Below, in pieces: positions 48,885 through 57,608 of a stretch of 58,979 nucleotides of DNA. The notes below the pieces were generated by a model that was not told where the DNA came from, did no database searches, and saw only the letters and a list, made by a program, of their open reading frames with translations. The DNA is from Actinoplanes auranticolor. GTDB lineage: Bacteria > Actinomycetota > Actinomycetes > Mycobacteriales > Micromonosporaceae. Location: contig NZ_BOQL01000035.1 of NCBI RefSeq assembly GCF_018332655.1, positions 1-58,979 on the forward strand. The letters are read 5' to 3'. Position numbers and translations under genes: made by a program. The stretch's first letter is position 1; each line of letters begins with the position of its first letter.

Positions 48885-49742
48885 ATGACCGTTCGTGCCC
48901 CCCTCGCGCCGGGAAAGCTCTCACCCTGGCGGGCGGTGCCGCCGCAGATCATCCGCCCGGAATACGTCGGCAAGAAGCGCCCGAAAGAGTGGCGCGGGTC
49001 GCACGTGCAGACCCCCGAGACCATCGAGAAGATGCGGGTCGCCGGGCGGATCGCCGCGCAGGCCACCCAGCTCGCCGGGGAGCACTGCAAGCCGGGCGTC
49101 ACCACCGACGAGATCGACCGGGTCGTGCACGAGTTCCTGATCGACAACGGGGCGTACCCGTCCACGTTGGGCTACAAGGGCTTCCCCAAGTCCTGCTGCA
49201 CGTCGCTGAACGAGGTCATCTGCCACGGCATCCCGGACACGACGGTGCTGGCCGACGGCGACATCGTCAACGTCGACGTGACCGCGTACCTCGACGGCGT
49301 ACACGGTGACACCGACGCGACCTTCTGCGTCGGCGAGGTCAGCGAGGAGGCCCGGCTGCTGGTCGAGCGCACCCACGAGGCGATGATGCGCGGCATCCGC
49401 GCCGTCGCCCCGGGCCGGCGGATCAACGCGATCGGCCGGGTGATCGAGGCGTACGCCCGCCGCTTCGGCTACGGCGTGGTGCGCGACTTCACCGGCCACG
49501 GCATCGGCGAGACGTTCCACAGCGGTCTCTACATCCCGCACTACGACAACCCGCGGCTCGACACGGTGATGGAGCCCGGTATGACCTTCACCATCGAGCC
49601 GATGATCACCCTGGGCACCCACGAGTACGAGATGTGGGACGACGGCTGGACGGTCGTCACCAAGGACCGCAAATGGACCGCCCAGTTCGAGCACACGCTG
49701 GTGGTGACCGAGGACGGGTACGAGATCCTGACCCTGCCGTGA
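48885..49742 (+). CDS. map: Type I methionine aminopeptidase
   Basis: 285 residues. It removes the initiator methionine from nascent proteins. The five metal ligands are in IVNVDVTAYLDGVHGDTDAT, DFTGHGIGETFHSG, TFTIEPMITL and AQFEHTLVV. The N-terminal 40 residues, with the KLSPWRAVPPQIIRPEYVGK segment, match the type Ic enzymes of actinobacteria (M. tuberculosis MapB), where a linker binds the ribosome. The TGA overlaps the next gene's GTG as GTGA. Confidence 0.97.
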   Translation: MTVRAPLAPGKLSPWRAVPPQIIRPEYVGKKRPKEWRGSHVQTPETIEKMRVAGRIAAQATQLAGEHCKPGVTTDEIDRVVHEFLIDNGAYPSTLGYKGFPKSCCTSLNEVICHGIPDTTVLADGDIVNVDVTAYLDGVHGDTDATFCVGEVSEEARLLVERTHEAMMRGIRAVAPGRRINAIGRVIEAYARRFGYGVVRDFTGHGIGETFHSGLYIPHYDNPRLDTVMEPGMTFTIEPMITLGTHEYEMWDDGWTVVTKDRKWTAQFEHTLVVTEDGYEILTLP

Positions 49743-50431
49743 CCCTCCCCGAGCACCACGCGGACGTCTCGGGCGGCTGGCTGCGCGCGGCCACCTTCGG
49801 CGCGATGGACGGCCTGGTCACCAACATCGCGCTGATCGCCGGGGTCGGCGGGGGCGGGGTCAGCCGGCACACCCTGATCCTGACCGGGGTGGCCGGCCTG
49901 GTCGCCGGGGCGATCTCCATGGGCCTCGGCGAGTTCACCAGCGTCCGCACGCAGAACGACCAGGTCGCCGCCGAGCTGGCCAAGGAGCTGCGCGAGCTAC
50001 GGCTCAACCCGGAGGGCGAGGCCGACGAACTGGTCGCCATGTGGACCGCGCGGGGGCTGCCCACCCCGCTCGCCCGGCAGGTCGCCGACGTGCTCAAGAC
50101 CCACCCGGAGCAGGCGCTGCGGGTGCACGCCCAGGAGGAGCTCGGCGTCGTCCCGGACGAGCTGCCCAGCCCGTGGACGGCGGCGGTGTCCTCGTTCGTG
50201 TGCTTCGCGATCGGGGCGGTCGTGCCGCTGCTGACGTATCTGCTGGGCTTCGACAGCCTGCTCGCGGCGCTCGTCGTCGGCGGCGCCGGGCTGTTCGCCG
50301 CCGGTGCGCTCATCGCCCGCTTCACCGCCCGCCCGTGGTGGCGCAGCGGCCTCTGGCAGCTCCTGCTCGGCGCGGCCGCCGCCGGGGCGACCTACGTCAT
50401 CGGCACGCTGATCGGCGTCGGCGTCGCCTGA
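49739..50431 (+). CDS. VIT1/CCC1-family iron/manganese transporter
   Basis: 230 residues from GTG 49739, overlapping the map stop. GWLRAATFGAMDGLVTNIAL opens helix 1 and GAISMGLGEFTSVRTQNDQV is the conserved helix-2 end. A cytoplasmic helical insert (residues 80-145, ELAKELRELRLNPEGEADEL) with several glutamates suits metal binding, and three C-terminal helices follow. VIT1/CCC1 proteins move Fe2+ or Mn2+ out of the cytoplasm. Coupling to map is interesting because Map needs Fe2+ or Mn2+. Confidence 0.9.
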   Translation: MTLPEHHADVSGGWLRAATFGAMDGLVTNIALIAGVGGGGVSRHTLILTGVAGLVAGAISMGLGEFTSVRTQNDQVAAELAKELRELRLNPEGEADELVAMWTARGLPTPLARQVADVLKTHPEQALRVHAQEELGVVPDELPSPWTAAVSSFVCFAIGAVVPLLTYLLGFDSLLAALVVGGAGLFAAGALIARFTARPWWRSGLWQLLLGAAAAGATYVIGTLIGVGVA

Positions 50432-50437
50432 GCGGGA

Positions 50438-51166
50438 TCACTCGAAGAGGGCGCTGAGCGGCCCGTCGACCGGGCGGCCCCGGGCGGTGAGGTCGTCGGC
50501 CTGCGTCTTCAGCACCGCCGCCAGCTCGGTCATGTCCGCCCCGGCCAGCCCGGTGCGCTTCACGGCGTCGGCCCGGTTGCGGAAATACGTGCGGCTGAGC
50601 AGGCCGGTGACCATCGCGGCGTGCAACCTCGCCTCGGCCAGCAGCACCAGCGCCGCGTCGGTCTCGTACCACTCGGCCAGCCGGACCGCCCGGGCGTGGG
50701 CCGCCGAGGCCACACACCAGTTGCGCCGGGCCAGCGCGCTGAACTCGCCCGGCCGGGTCTCGGCGAGCTTGCCCAGGTGCGCGTCCCGCTGGCCGGCGAA
50801 CCAGCCCCCGGGATCGAACAGGTCGCGGGTGGTCAGGTAGCGGTCGGCCTCCAGCGGCCAGCGCGGCGTCAGCTCCCGGGCCCGGCGCAGGCCGTCGTCG
50901 GCGGTGCCGACACTGAGGTCGACCAGGATGCCGTCCACCCGGCGCAGGGCGGCGCGGGGTCCGGCGTTCGGCCGGTACGTGACCACGTGCAGGTTGAGAT
51001 CGCTGCTGTCGCTGTCGTCCCCGTGGGCCAGGGAGCCGTGCACGCCGACCGCCCGCACCTCGGCCGACCAGCGCCGCAGGATCACGTCACGCAATCGGGT
51101 GGCCAGGTGCCAGCGCGGGTTGGCCAGGTCGTACTCGTCCTGCGACACTGCGTCATTGTCGGGCAT
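50438..51166 (-). CDS. Nucleotidyltransferase-like protein (possibly inactive)
   Basis: 242 residues. The Pol-beta NT motif is present in VRAVGVHGSLAHGDDSDSSD, then LNLHVVTY. The standard motif needs Gly-Ser followed by Asp-x-Asp; here the second acid is replaced (Asp-Leu-Asn). A helical C-terminal domain (SAAHARAVRLAEWYETDAAL, then AEARLHAAMVTGLLSRTYFR) resembles kanamycin-nucleotidyltransferase-type proteins. It may have lost catalysis or use another acid. It is convergent with the transporter gene, 6 nt apart. Confidence 0.75.
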   Translation of the reverse strand: MPDNDAVSQDEYDLANPRWHLATRLRDVILRRWSAEVRAVGVHGSLAHGDDSDSSDLNLHVVTYRPNAGPRAALRRVDGILVDLSVGTADDGLRRARELTPRWPLEADRYLTTRDLFDPGGWFAGQRDAHLGKLAETRPGEFSALARRNWCVASAAHARAVRLAEWYETDAALVLLAEARLHAAMVTGLLSRTYFRNRADAVKRTGLAGADMTELAAVLKTQADDLTARGRPVDGPLSALFE

Positions 51167-51189
51167 GGACCGGCGCCGGGAAAGGGCCG

Positions 51190-51612
51190 CTAGGCGCGTC
51201 CTGGCCAGGCCATCGTGGCCGGGGTCACCTCGCCGAGCCGGCGCCAGCGGGTCGCCCGGACCGCCGCGTCGACCAGCGCGTTCAGCCCGGTGGCCCGATC
51301 CGCGCCGGTGGTCGCCGGCAGCACCGCCCGCCAGGCCTGCGCGACCCCGTCCTCCACCTGGATGGCCAGCTTCAGCGCGCTCGCCCGGTCGGTGACGTCG
51401 AACGGCAGCTCGTAGCCGGCCGGGGCCGGGGCGGTGCTGGCCTTCAGCGCCGACAACCGGCTGACCAGCACGTCCCGGCGGCCGCGGTGGACCGCCTCGG
51501 CGGCGCGGGCCTCGGTGCGGTCACCCTCGCCGGTCAGCTTCACCCCGAGGACCCCGTACGCGTAGATCGCCGCCTCCTCCGCGGCCAGCGCGGCCGCCAG
51601 TTGGGCGCTCAT
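51190..51612 (-). CDS. DUF4439 ferritin-like protein
   Basis: 140 residues. The four-helix pattern of DUF4439 is visible: LAAALAAEEAAIYAYGVLGV at the start, then EAVHRGRRDVLVSRLSALKA and LKLAIQVEDGVAQAWRAVLP. Glutamate and histidine residues sit as in ferritin-like bundles, but metal binding is not shown. It is the cytoplasmic partner of the lipoprotein gene 46 nt upstream on the same strand; the pair commonly precedes rimP in actinomycetes. Confidence 0.75.
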   Translation of the reverse strand: MSAQLAAALAAEEAAIYAYGVLGVKLTGEGDRTEARAAEAVHRGRRDVLVSRLSALKASTAPAPAGYELPFDVTDRASALKLAIQVEDGVAQAWRAVLPATTGADRATGLNALVDAAVRATRWRRLGEVTPATMAWPGRA

Positions 51613-51658
51613 GCCGCCTCCGCGATGACCGTCGCCGGACGCGGCGTGGACGACGCGC

Positions 51659-52132
51659 TCATCGCAGGGCCTCCGCGTGGGCGGCCCGGGCGGCGGCGAT
51701 CGAGCCGGTCAGCCCGGCGCGGTCGGCGGGGGCGGTCCGGCAGGCCGCGGCCGCCGTCTTCTGTGCCGCCTGCTCGGCCTTGCGCAGTGCGGCCACCGAG
51801 TCGGCTGCCGCGCCGCTCGGGGCGCTGGACGCGGGCGCCCCGGACGGGGCCGCCCGGCCGATCACCCGGGACAGCTCGGCCGCGTGCGTGCGGTGGTCGG
51901 CGGCGAGCGGGGTCAGCCTCTTGGCCAGGCCGGGCTCGGCCAGCACGGCCCGGTCGTAAGCCGCCGCCAGGGCCAGGGCCTCGTCAAGCACGGGCTGCAA
52001 GGCGTCGGGGGCCGGCGCGGGCTCGGGATCATCGGAGAAGAGCCCGCAGCCGCCCAGTGCCGTCGCGCTCAGCGCCCCACCGGCGGTCACGCCGATCAGG
52101 TGACGTCTTTTCACCCGGTCAGTCAACACCAT
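51659..52132 (-). CDS. Tat-type lipoprotein, ferritin-like
   Basis: 157 residues from ATG 52132; GTG 52114 is also possible. The signal has a twin-Arg region (VKRRHLIGVTAGGALSATAL) and a lipobox LGGC with Cys at about 29. The mature part is helical (DALQPVLDEALALAAAYDRA, TPLAADHRTHAAELSRVIGR, then AALRKAEQAAQKTAAAACRT) and looks like a four-helix bundle related to the DUF4439 neighbour. Location is the outer face of the cell membrane. The function is unknown. Confidence 0.75.
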   Translation of the reverse strand: MVLTDRVKRRHLIGVTAGGALSATALGGCGLFSDDPEPAPAPDALQPVLDEALALAAAYDRAVLAEPGLAKRLTPLAADHRTHAAELSRVIGRAAPSGAPASSAPSGAAADSVAALRKAEQAAQKTAAAACRTAPADRAGLTGSIAAARAAHAEALR

Positions 52133-52321
52133 CCGCACCACGCGTCGCTGACCTGCACCGGGCGCCGAATCGGAGCGGCGGCGGCCGGCCCGCGCCGCCG
52201 GCGCGTTACGCTCTGCGTCAGCCGCCGGGGATTTCCAGCCCCGGTGGCATGCCGGTGTTGCCGGCGATCGGCGCACGGAGCGTTTGCCGCGCGCCGCATT
52301 CGAGCAGAAGGGTTGGGCCCG

Positions 52322-52987
52322 ATGACGCAGCGTGGTCGCGGCGGTGCCCGGCCGGCGAACCGCCGCTCCGGCGGGGGCCGGGGCCGAGAGGCCGCCGAAG
52401 AAACGCGTCAGCCCGCTGCTCCGCGCATCGATCTGGTGGCTGCGAAGGCCCGCGTGCGCGCGGTGATCGAGCCGGTCGTGGTCGCCGCGGGGTTCGACCT
52501 CGAGGACGTGAACCTCTCCCGGGCCGGCCGCCGGCACGTGCTCCGGGTCCTGGTCGACGCCGACGGTGGCATCAGCCTCGACGACGTCGCGGTCGTCTCC
52601 CGGGAGATCTCCCAGGCGCTCGACACGGCCGAGGAGAACCAGGGCGAGGTGCTGGCGGGTGAGTATCAGCTCGAGGTCGGTTCGCCCGGGGTGGACCGGC
52701 CGCTGACCCTGCCCCGGCACTGGCGGCGCAACGTCAGCCGGCTGGTCGCCGTCACCGTCGCGGGCCGGTCGCTGACCGGCCGGGTCACCTCGGCGGACGA
52801 CACCTGCGTGGTGCTCGACGTCGACGGCAGGAGCACGGAGATCCCGTACGCCGAGCTGGGGCCGGGCAAGGTCCAGATCGAGTTCAAGCGGCTGGATGAA
52901 GCCGTCTTCCCCGACGAGCCCGACGAGGGCGACGAGGACGAGGACGATGAAGATGACGACGAGGATGGGGAGGGCGAGGACAAGTGA
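52322..52987 (+). CDS. rimP: Ribosome maturation factor RimP
   Basis: 221 residues from ATG 52322. RimP assists assembly of the 30S head and central pseudoknot. VIEPVVVAAGFDLEDVNLSR and the LRVLVDADGGISLDDVAVVS strand pair, then GEYQLEVGSPGVDRPLTLPR, are the family core. About 35 Arg/Gly-rich residues precede the core and a 25-residue acidic tail (DEPDEGDEDEDDEDDDEDGE) follows it, so the protein is strongly two-ended in charge. Its TGA overlaps the nusA GTG. Confidence 0.95.
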   Translation: MTQRGRGGARPANRRSGGGRGREAAEETRQPAAPRIDLVAAKARVRAVIEPVVVAAGFDLEDVNLSRAGRRHVLRVLVDADGGISLDDVAVVSREISQALDTAEENQGEVLAGEYQLEVGSPGVDRPLTLPRHWRRNVSRLVAVTVAGRSLTGRVTSADDTCVVLDVDGRSTEIPYAELGPGKVQIEFKRLDEAVFPDEPDEGDEDEDDEDDDEDGEGEDK

Positions 52988-54003
52988 ACATCGACCTCGC
53001 GGCGCTGCGCGCCCTGGAGCGCGAGCGGGAGATCCCGTTCGACACGATCCTCGCGGCGATCGAGACGGCACTGCTGACCGCGTACCGGCACACCGACGGG
53101 GCCGAGAGCCACGCCCGGGTGCAGATCGACCGCAAGAACGGCGCGGCCCAGGTCTTCGCCCAGGAGCTGGACGCCGACGGTTCGCTGGTCCGGGAGTGGG
53201 ACGACACCCCGCACGACTTCGGCCGGATCGCCGCGATGACCGCCAAGCAGGTCATCCTGCAGCGGCTGCGCGAGGCCACCGACGAGGTGCACTTCGGCGA
53301 GTACGCCGGCCGCGACGGTGACCTGGTCACCGGCATCGTGCAGGCCGACGCGGCGCGCGCCGAGAAGGGCATCGTCATCGTCGACCTGGGCAAGCTCGAG
53401 GCGGTCCTGCCGCAGGCCGAGCAGGTGCCGGGGGAGACGTACGAGCACGGGTCGCGGATCCGCTGCGTCGTGGTGCACGTGGCCAAGGGCTTCCGCGGGC
53501 CGCAGATCACCCTGTCGCGTACCCACCCGGCGCTGGTCAAGAAGCTGTTCGCGCTCGAGGTGCCGGAGATCGCCGACGGCACGGTGGAGATCGCCGCCAT
53601 CGCACGTGAGGCAGGTCACCGTTCGAAGATCGCGGTGCACTCGCGGGTGGCCGGGGTCAACGCCAAGGGCGCCTGCATCGGCCCGATGGGCCAGCGGGTC
53701 CGGGCGGTGATGAGCGAGCTGCACGGCGAGAAGATCGACATCATCGACTACTCGGACGACCCGGCGCAGTTCGTCGGCAACGCGCTCTCCCCGGCCAAGG
53801 CCCTGCGGGTCGAGGTGGTCGACGCGGCCACCCGCACCGCGCGGGTCACCGTGCCCGATTTCCAGCTCTCGCTGGCGATCGGCCGCGAGGGGCAGAACGC
53901 CCGGCTGGCCGCCCGGCTGACCGGCTGGCGCATCGACATCCGTCCGGACAACGAGCAGCCGGATCCGGCCTCCGAGCGCGATGCCGCCGAGACCGGGAGC
54001 TGA
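52984..54003 (+). CDS. nusA: Transcription factor NusA
   Basis: 339 residues from GTG 52984. It binds RNA polymerase and controls pausing, termination and antitermination. Domains: N-terminal RNAP-binding part (1-110), S1 (LVTGIVQADAARAEKGIVIV), KH1 and KH2 (GACIGPMGQRVRAVMSELHG; LSLAIGREGQNARLAARLTG). It lacks the C-terminal acidic repeats of enterobacterial NusA, as in other actinobacteria. It is coupled to rimP by GTGA. Confidence 0.97.
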   Translation: MNIDLAALRALEREREIPFDTILAAIETALLTAYRHTDGAESHARVQIDRKNGAAQVFAQELDADGSLVREWDDTPHDFGRIAAMTAKQVILQRLREATDEVHFGEYAGRDGDLVTGIVQADAARAEKGIVIVDLGKLEAVLPQAEQVPGETYEHGSRIRCVVVHVAKGFRGPQITLSRTHPALVKKLFALEVPEIADGTVEIAAIAREAGHRSKIAVHSRVAGVNAKGACIGPMGQRVRAVMSELHGEKIDIIDYSDDPAQFVGNALSPAKALRVEVVDAATRTARVTVPDFQLSLAIGREGQNARLAARLTGWRIDIRPDNEQPDPASERDAAETGS

Positions 54004-54032
54004 CCGGATACCCGAGCACGAGGCAAGCGGGG

Positions 54033-54038
54033 TAGACT
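54033..54038 (+). promoter_or_regulatory. Leaderless -10 box of ylxR
   Basis: TAGACT lies 5 nt before GTG 54044, without a Shine-Dalgarno. This suggests an extra leaderless promoter within the nusA operon that feeds ylxR and infB. Confidence 0.45.
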
Positions 54039-54043
54039 TTCGG

Positions 54044-54340
54044 GTGGCCGGTCCGACACGCACCTGTGTTGGCTGTCGCTCACGCGTGCCGGCCTCCGAT
54101 TTACTGCGGTTCGTCGCGGTCGGAGCAGGAGGTCAACTCCGGCTCCAGCCCGATCCGGGCCGCCGGCTGCCGGGCCGGGGAGCACATGTGCATCCTGATC
54201 CGGCCTGCTTCGCGCAGGCGGAGCGGCGTCGCGCCTTCGGGCGTGCGCTGCGACTCACCGGTGTTGCTGACACCGGATTGCTTGCCGAGCACATCCGAGC
54301 GGTCACCGTGCCGTCCGGAACCACCGATGATGTGGCGTAG
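54044..54340 (+). CDS. ylxR: YlxR family RNA-binding protein (DUF448)
   Basis: 98 residues from GTG 54044, which begins the conserved GPTRTCVGCRSRVPASDLLR. This motif and the positively charged GAHVHPDPACFAQAERRRAF helix fit DUF448/YlxR, always found between nusA and infB. In other species it binds RNase P or affects its action and translation. The longer open frame upstream to 53981 overlaps nusA and lacks conserved residues. Confidence 0.92.
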   Translation: MAGPTRTCVGCRSRVPASDLLRFVAVGAGGQLRLQPDPGRRLPGRGAHVHPDPACFAQAERRRAFGRALRLTGVADTGLLAEHIRAVTVPSGTTDDVA

Positions 54341-54472
54341 GTGCCCCATCCATGTCCAGCAAGGTAGGACGACCCAGATGAGCACACGATGAAGTCCCTG
54401 AAATGACCAGGCTTCTAGTGCACGAGTGAGGTCGGCGGGCGCTGCTCGTACGACCTCGAGATGAGGAGTGCA

Positions 54473-57400
54473 GTGCCAGGCAAGGCCCGCGTTCACGAGC
54501 TCGCCAAAGAGCTCGGGGTCGACAGCAAGACCGTTCTCGCCAAGCTCAAGGAGATGGGCGAGTTCGTCAAATCCGCATCCAGCACGGTCGAGGCCCCGGT
54601 GGCCCGGCGACTTCGTGGTGCCCTCGACGCTCCGGGCGGTGCCGCTCCGGCGGCGCCCGCGCCCGCCGCGCCGAACGCCACGAGTGCGCCCAGCGCCCCC
54701 CGGGCCAACCCATCGGCCATGCGGCCGCAGCCGCCGCGCCGGCCCGCTGCGCCGACGGCGGGAGCGCCCACCAGCGCCCCCACGTCCTCGGCGCCGTCGC
54801 CCGGCTCGATGGTCCGGCCCAAGCCGCCGGTTCCCGGCCGTCCGGGCCCGGTGCCCGGTCCGGTCGCCAAGCCGGCGAGTGCCCACGACATCGAGGTGGC
54901 AGCCGCCGAGGCCCGCGCCTCGGCGCTGAAGGCCGAGCAGGAGGCCGCCGTCAAGGCTGCCCAGGCGGCCCGCACGCGGGACGCCGAGCGCCGGGCGCAG
55001 CAGCCTCCGGCCGACGGCACCACCCGTCCGCGGCCCCCGGGCCCCGGCACGGTGCCGCCGCGTCCCGGCTCTCCCGCCGCAACGCGTCCCGGAGCCCCGG
55101 GCGCGCCCACTACCGGCCGTCCCGGCCCGGGCGGCTCGCCGCGCCCGCCGGCCCGCGGTCCCGGTAACAACCCGTTCGGCGTCTCCGGTGGCGGCCAGCG
55201 GCCGACCCCGTCGGCGATGCCCCGGCCCAACCAGCCGGGCATGCCCCCGCGGCCGAGCCCTGCCTCGATGCCGCCGCGGCCCAGTCCCGCGTCCATGCCC
55301 TCGCAGCGTCCCGCCGGTCCCGGCGGCGGTCGTGGCGGTCCCGGCGGTGGCGCCGGCCGTCCCGGCGGTCCCGGTGGCGGTCGTGGCGGTCCGGGTGGCG
55401 GCGCCGGTGGCGGTTTCCGCCCCGGTGGCGGTGCCGGTGCCGGTGGCGGCGGTTACCGCGGCGGTGGTGCCGGTGCCGGTGGCGGCGGTGGCTACCGCGG
55501 TGGCCCCGGTGGCGGCGGTGGTGCCGGTGCCGGTGGCGGTTTCCGCCCCGGTGGCGGCGGTCCCGTCGGCGGTGCCCCGGGTCGTCCCGGTGGTGGCGGT
55601 CGCGGTCGTGGCGGCGGTGCCGCGGGTGCCTTCGGGCGTCCCGGTGGCCGGCCCACGCGTGGCCGCAAGTCGAAGAAGCAGCGGCGTCAGGAGTTCGACA
55701 ACCTGTCGGCTCCGCAGATGTCGTCGGGTGCGCCCCGCGGTTCGGGCCAGGAGGTCCGGCTCTCGCGTGGTGCGTCGCTCTCCGACTTCGCCGACAAGAT
55801 CAACGCCAACCCGGGCTCGCTGGTCCAGGAGATGTTCAACCTGGGCGAGATGGTGACGGCGACGCAGTCGTGCTCCGACGACACGTTGCTGCTGCTGGGC
55901 GAGCACCTGGGCTTCGACGTGCAGATCGTCAGCCCCGAGGACGAGGACCGCGAGCTGCTGTCGCGGTTCAACATCGACCTCGACGCCGAGATCGCCGAGG
56001 ACCGCCTCGTCACCCGGCCGCCGGTCGTGACCGTCATGGGTCACGTCGACCACGGTAAGACGAAGCTGCTCGACGCGATCCGCAAGACCAACGTGGTCGC
56101 CGGCGAGGCGGGTGGCATCACCCAGCACATCGGTGCCTACCAGGTCGTCGTCCCGCACCAGGGCGAAGAGCGCGCGATCACCTTCATCGACACCCCGGGC
56201 CACGAGGCGTTCACCGCCATGCGTGCCCGTGGTGCCCAGGTGACCGACATCGTGATCCTCGTGGTCGCGGCCGACGACGGCGTCATGCCGCAGACGGTCG
56301 AGGCGTTGAACCACGCCAAGGCGGCCGAGGTGCCGATCGTGGTCGCGGTCAACAAGGTCGACAAGCCGGACGCCAACCCGGACAAGGTCCGGCAGCAGCT
56401 GACGGACTACGGCCTGCTCGCCGAGGAGTACGGCGGCGACACGATGTTCGTCAACGTGGCCGCCAAGCCCGGTCTCGGCATCGACGACCTGCTCGAGGCC
56501 GTCCTGCTGACCGCCGACGCGTCGCTGGAGCTCACCGCTCCGATCGACGGGCCGGCCCAGGGTGTCGCGGTGGAAGCCCACCTCGACAAGGGCCGCGGCG
56601 CTGTCGCGACCGTCCTGGTCCAGCGGGGCACGCTGCGGGCCGGCGACTCGATCGTGGCGGGCGGCGCGCACGGTCGCGTCCGCGCCATGCTCGACGAGAA
56701 CGGTCAGCAGGTCACCGAGGCGGGTCCGGCGCGTCCGGTCCTGGTGCTGGGTCTGACGTCGGTGCCCGGCGCCGGCGACACGTTCCTGGCCGCCGAGGAC
56801 GACCGCACGGTGCGGCAGATCGCCGAGCAGCGGCAGGCCCGCCGCCGGGCGGCCAGCTTCGCCAACTCGAAGGGCAAGGCGACTCTCGAGACGCTCATGG
56901 AGCAGCTCAAGGAGGGCGAGAAGACCTCGCTCACCCTGGTGCTCAAGGGCGACGGCTCGGGTTCCGTCGAGGCTCTCGAGGACGCACTGTTCAAGATCGA
57001 GATTCCGGACGAGGTGCAGCTCAAGGTCATCCACCGCGGCGTCGGTGCGATCACCGAGAGCGACGTCAACCTGGCGTCGGCGTCCTCGGACCAGACCGCC
57101 ACGATCATCGGCTTCAATGTCCGGGCCAGCAACAAGGTCAAGGAGATGGCCGACCGCGCCGGCGTGGAGATCCGCTACTACAGCGTGATCTACCAGGCCA
57201 TCGAGGAGATCGAGGCAGCGCTCAAGGGCCTGCTCAAGCCGGAGTACGAGGAGGTCGAGCAGGGCACGGCGGAGATCCGCGAGGTGTTCCGCTCGTCCAA
57301 GATCGGTCTCATCGCCGGCTGTATGGTCCGGTCGGGTCTCATCCGCCGCAACGCCAAGGCGCGCATCCTGCGCGAGGGCACCGTGGTGGCGGACAACGTC

Positions 57401-57547
57401 ACGATCAGCTCGCTGAAGCGGTTCAAGGACGACGCCACCGAGGTCCGCGAGGGCTTCGAGTGTGGTCTGACCCTGAGCGGTTTCGGGTCGCCGCAGCCCG
57501 GCGACGTGATCGAGACCTTCGAGATGCGTGAGAAGCCGCGGGCGTAA
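54473..57547 (+). CDS. infB: Translation initiation factor IF-2
   Basis: 1024 residues from GTG 54473, with GAGGAG 4 nt upstream. IF2_N (PGKARVHELAKELGVDSKTV) starts the protein, and a second IF2_N region precedes the GTPase (SLSDFADKINANPGSLVQEM). The G domain has GHVDHGKTKLLDAIRKTNVV, DTPGHEAFTAM and NKVDKPDANP; domains II-IV follow to the C-terminus. Residues 70-410 are a disordered Ala/Pro then Gly/Arg region, so the protein is longer than the usual 900-1000. A strong terminator follows. Confidence 0.98.
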   Translation: MPGKARVHELAKELGVDSKTVLAKLKEMGEFVKSASSTVEAPVARRLRGALDAPGGAAPAAPAPAAPNATSAPSAPRANPSAMRPQPPRRPAAPTAGAPTSAPTSSAPSPGSMVRPKPPVPGRPGPVPGPVAKPASAHDIEVAAAEARASALKAEQEAAVKAAQAARTRDAERRAQQPPADGTTRPRPPGPGTVPPRPGSPAATRPGAPGAPTTGRPGPGGSPRPPARGPGNNPFGVSGGGQRPTPSAMPRPNQPGMPPRPSPASMPPRPSPASMPSQRPAGPGGGRGGPGGGAGRPGGPGGGRGGPGGGAGGGFRPGGGAGAGGGGYRGGGAGAGGGGGYRGGPGGGGGAGAGGGFRPGGGGPVGGAPGRPGGGGRGRGGGAAGAFGRPGGRPTRGRKSKKQRRQEFDNLSAPQMSSGAPRGSGQEVRLSRGASLSDFADKINANPGSLVQEMFNLGEMVTATQSCSDDTLLLLGEHLGFDVQIVSPEDEDRELLSRFNIDLDAEIAEDRLVTRPPVVTVMGHVDHGKTKLLDAIRKTNVVAGEAGGITQHIGAYQVVVPHQGEERAITFIDTPGHEAFTAMRARGAQVTDIVILVVAADDGVMPQTVEALNHAKAAEVPIVVAVNKVDKPDANPDKVRQQLTDYGLLAEEYGGDTMFVNVAAKPGLGIDDLLEAVLLTADASLELTAPIDGPAQGVAVEAHLDKGRGAVATVLVQRGTLRAGDSIVAGGAHGRVRAMLDENGQQVTEAGPARPVLVLGLTSVPGAGDTFLAAEDDRTVRQIAEQRQARRRAASFANSKGKATLETLMEQLKEGEKTSLTLVLKGDGSGSVEALEDALFKIEIPDEVQLKVIHRGVGAITESDVNLASASSDQTATIIGFNVRASNKVKEMADRAGVEIRYYSVIYQAIEEIEAALKGLLKPEYEEVEQGTAEIREVFRSSKIGLIAGCMVRSGLIRRNAKARILREGTVVADNVTISSLKRFKDDATEVREGFECGLTLSGFGSPQPGDVIETFEMREKPRA
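55318..55640 (+). repeat. Glycine-rich low-complexity tract inside infB
   Basis: Imperfect GGCGGT-type repeats encode runs such as GGPGGGAGGGFRPGGGAGAG. The tract includes near-copies of a GYRGG/GGFRPGGG unit and is G-rich on the coding strand. It is typical of actinobacterial IF2 but unusually long. Confidence 0.85.
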
Positions 57548-57562
57548 CACCCCCGGTTGACC

Positions 57563-57599
57563 GGCCCCCGGCGCTGAGGCGCCGGGGGCCGTTGTCTTT
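57563..57599 (+). terminator. Intrinsic terminator after infB
   Basis: GGCCCCCGGCGC and GCGCCGGGGGCC flank a TGAG loop and are followed by GTTGTCTTT, a recognisable T-rich tail. Confidence 0.92.
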
Positions 57600-57608
57600 A
57601 CTACTGGA

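Noticed and set aside
54101..57550. 1149-codon open frame opposite ylxR and infB
   Set aside because: Antisense shadow of infB; its Thr/Gly-rich repeats are the complement of the IF2 linker.
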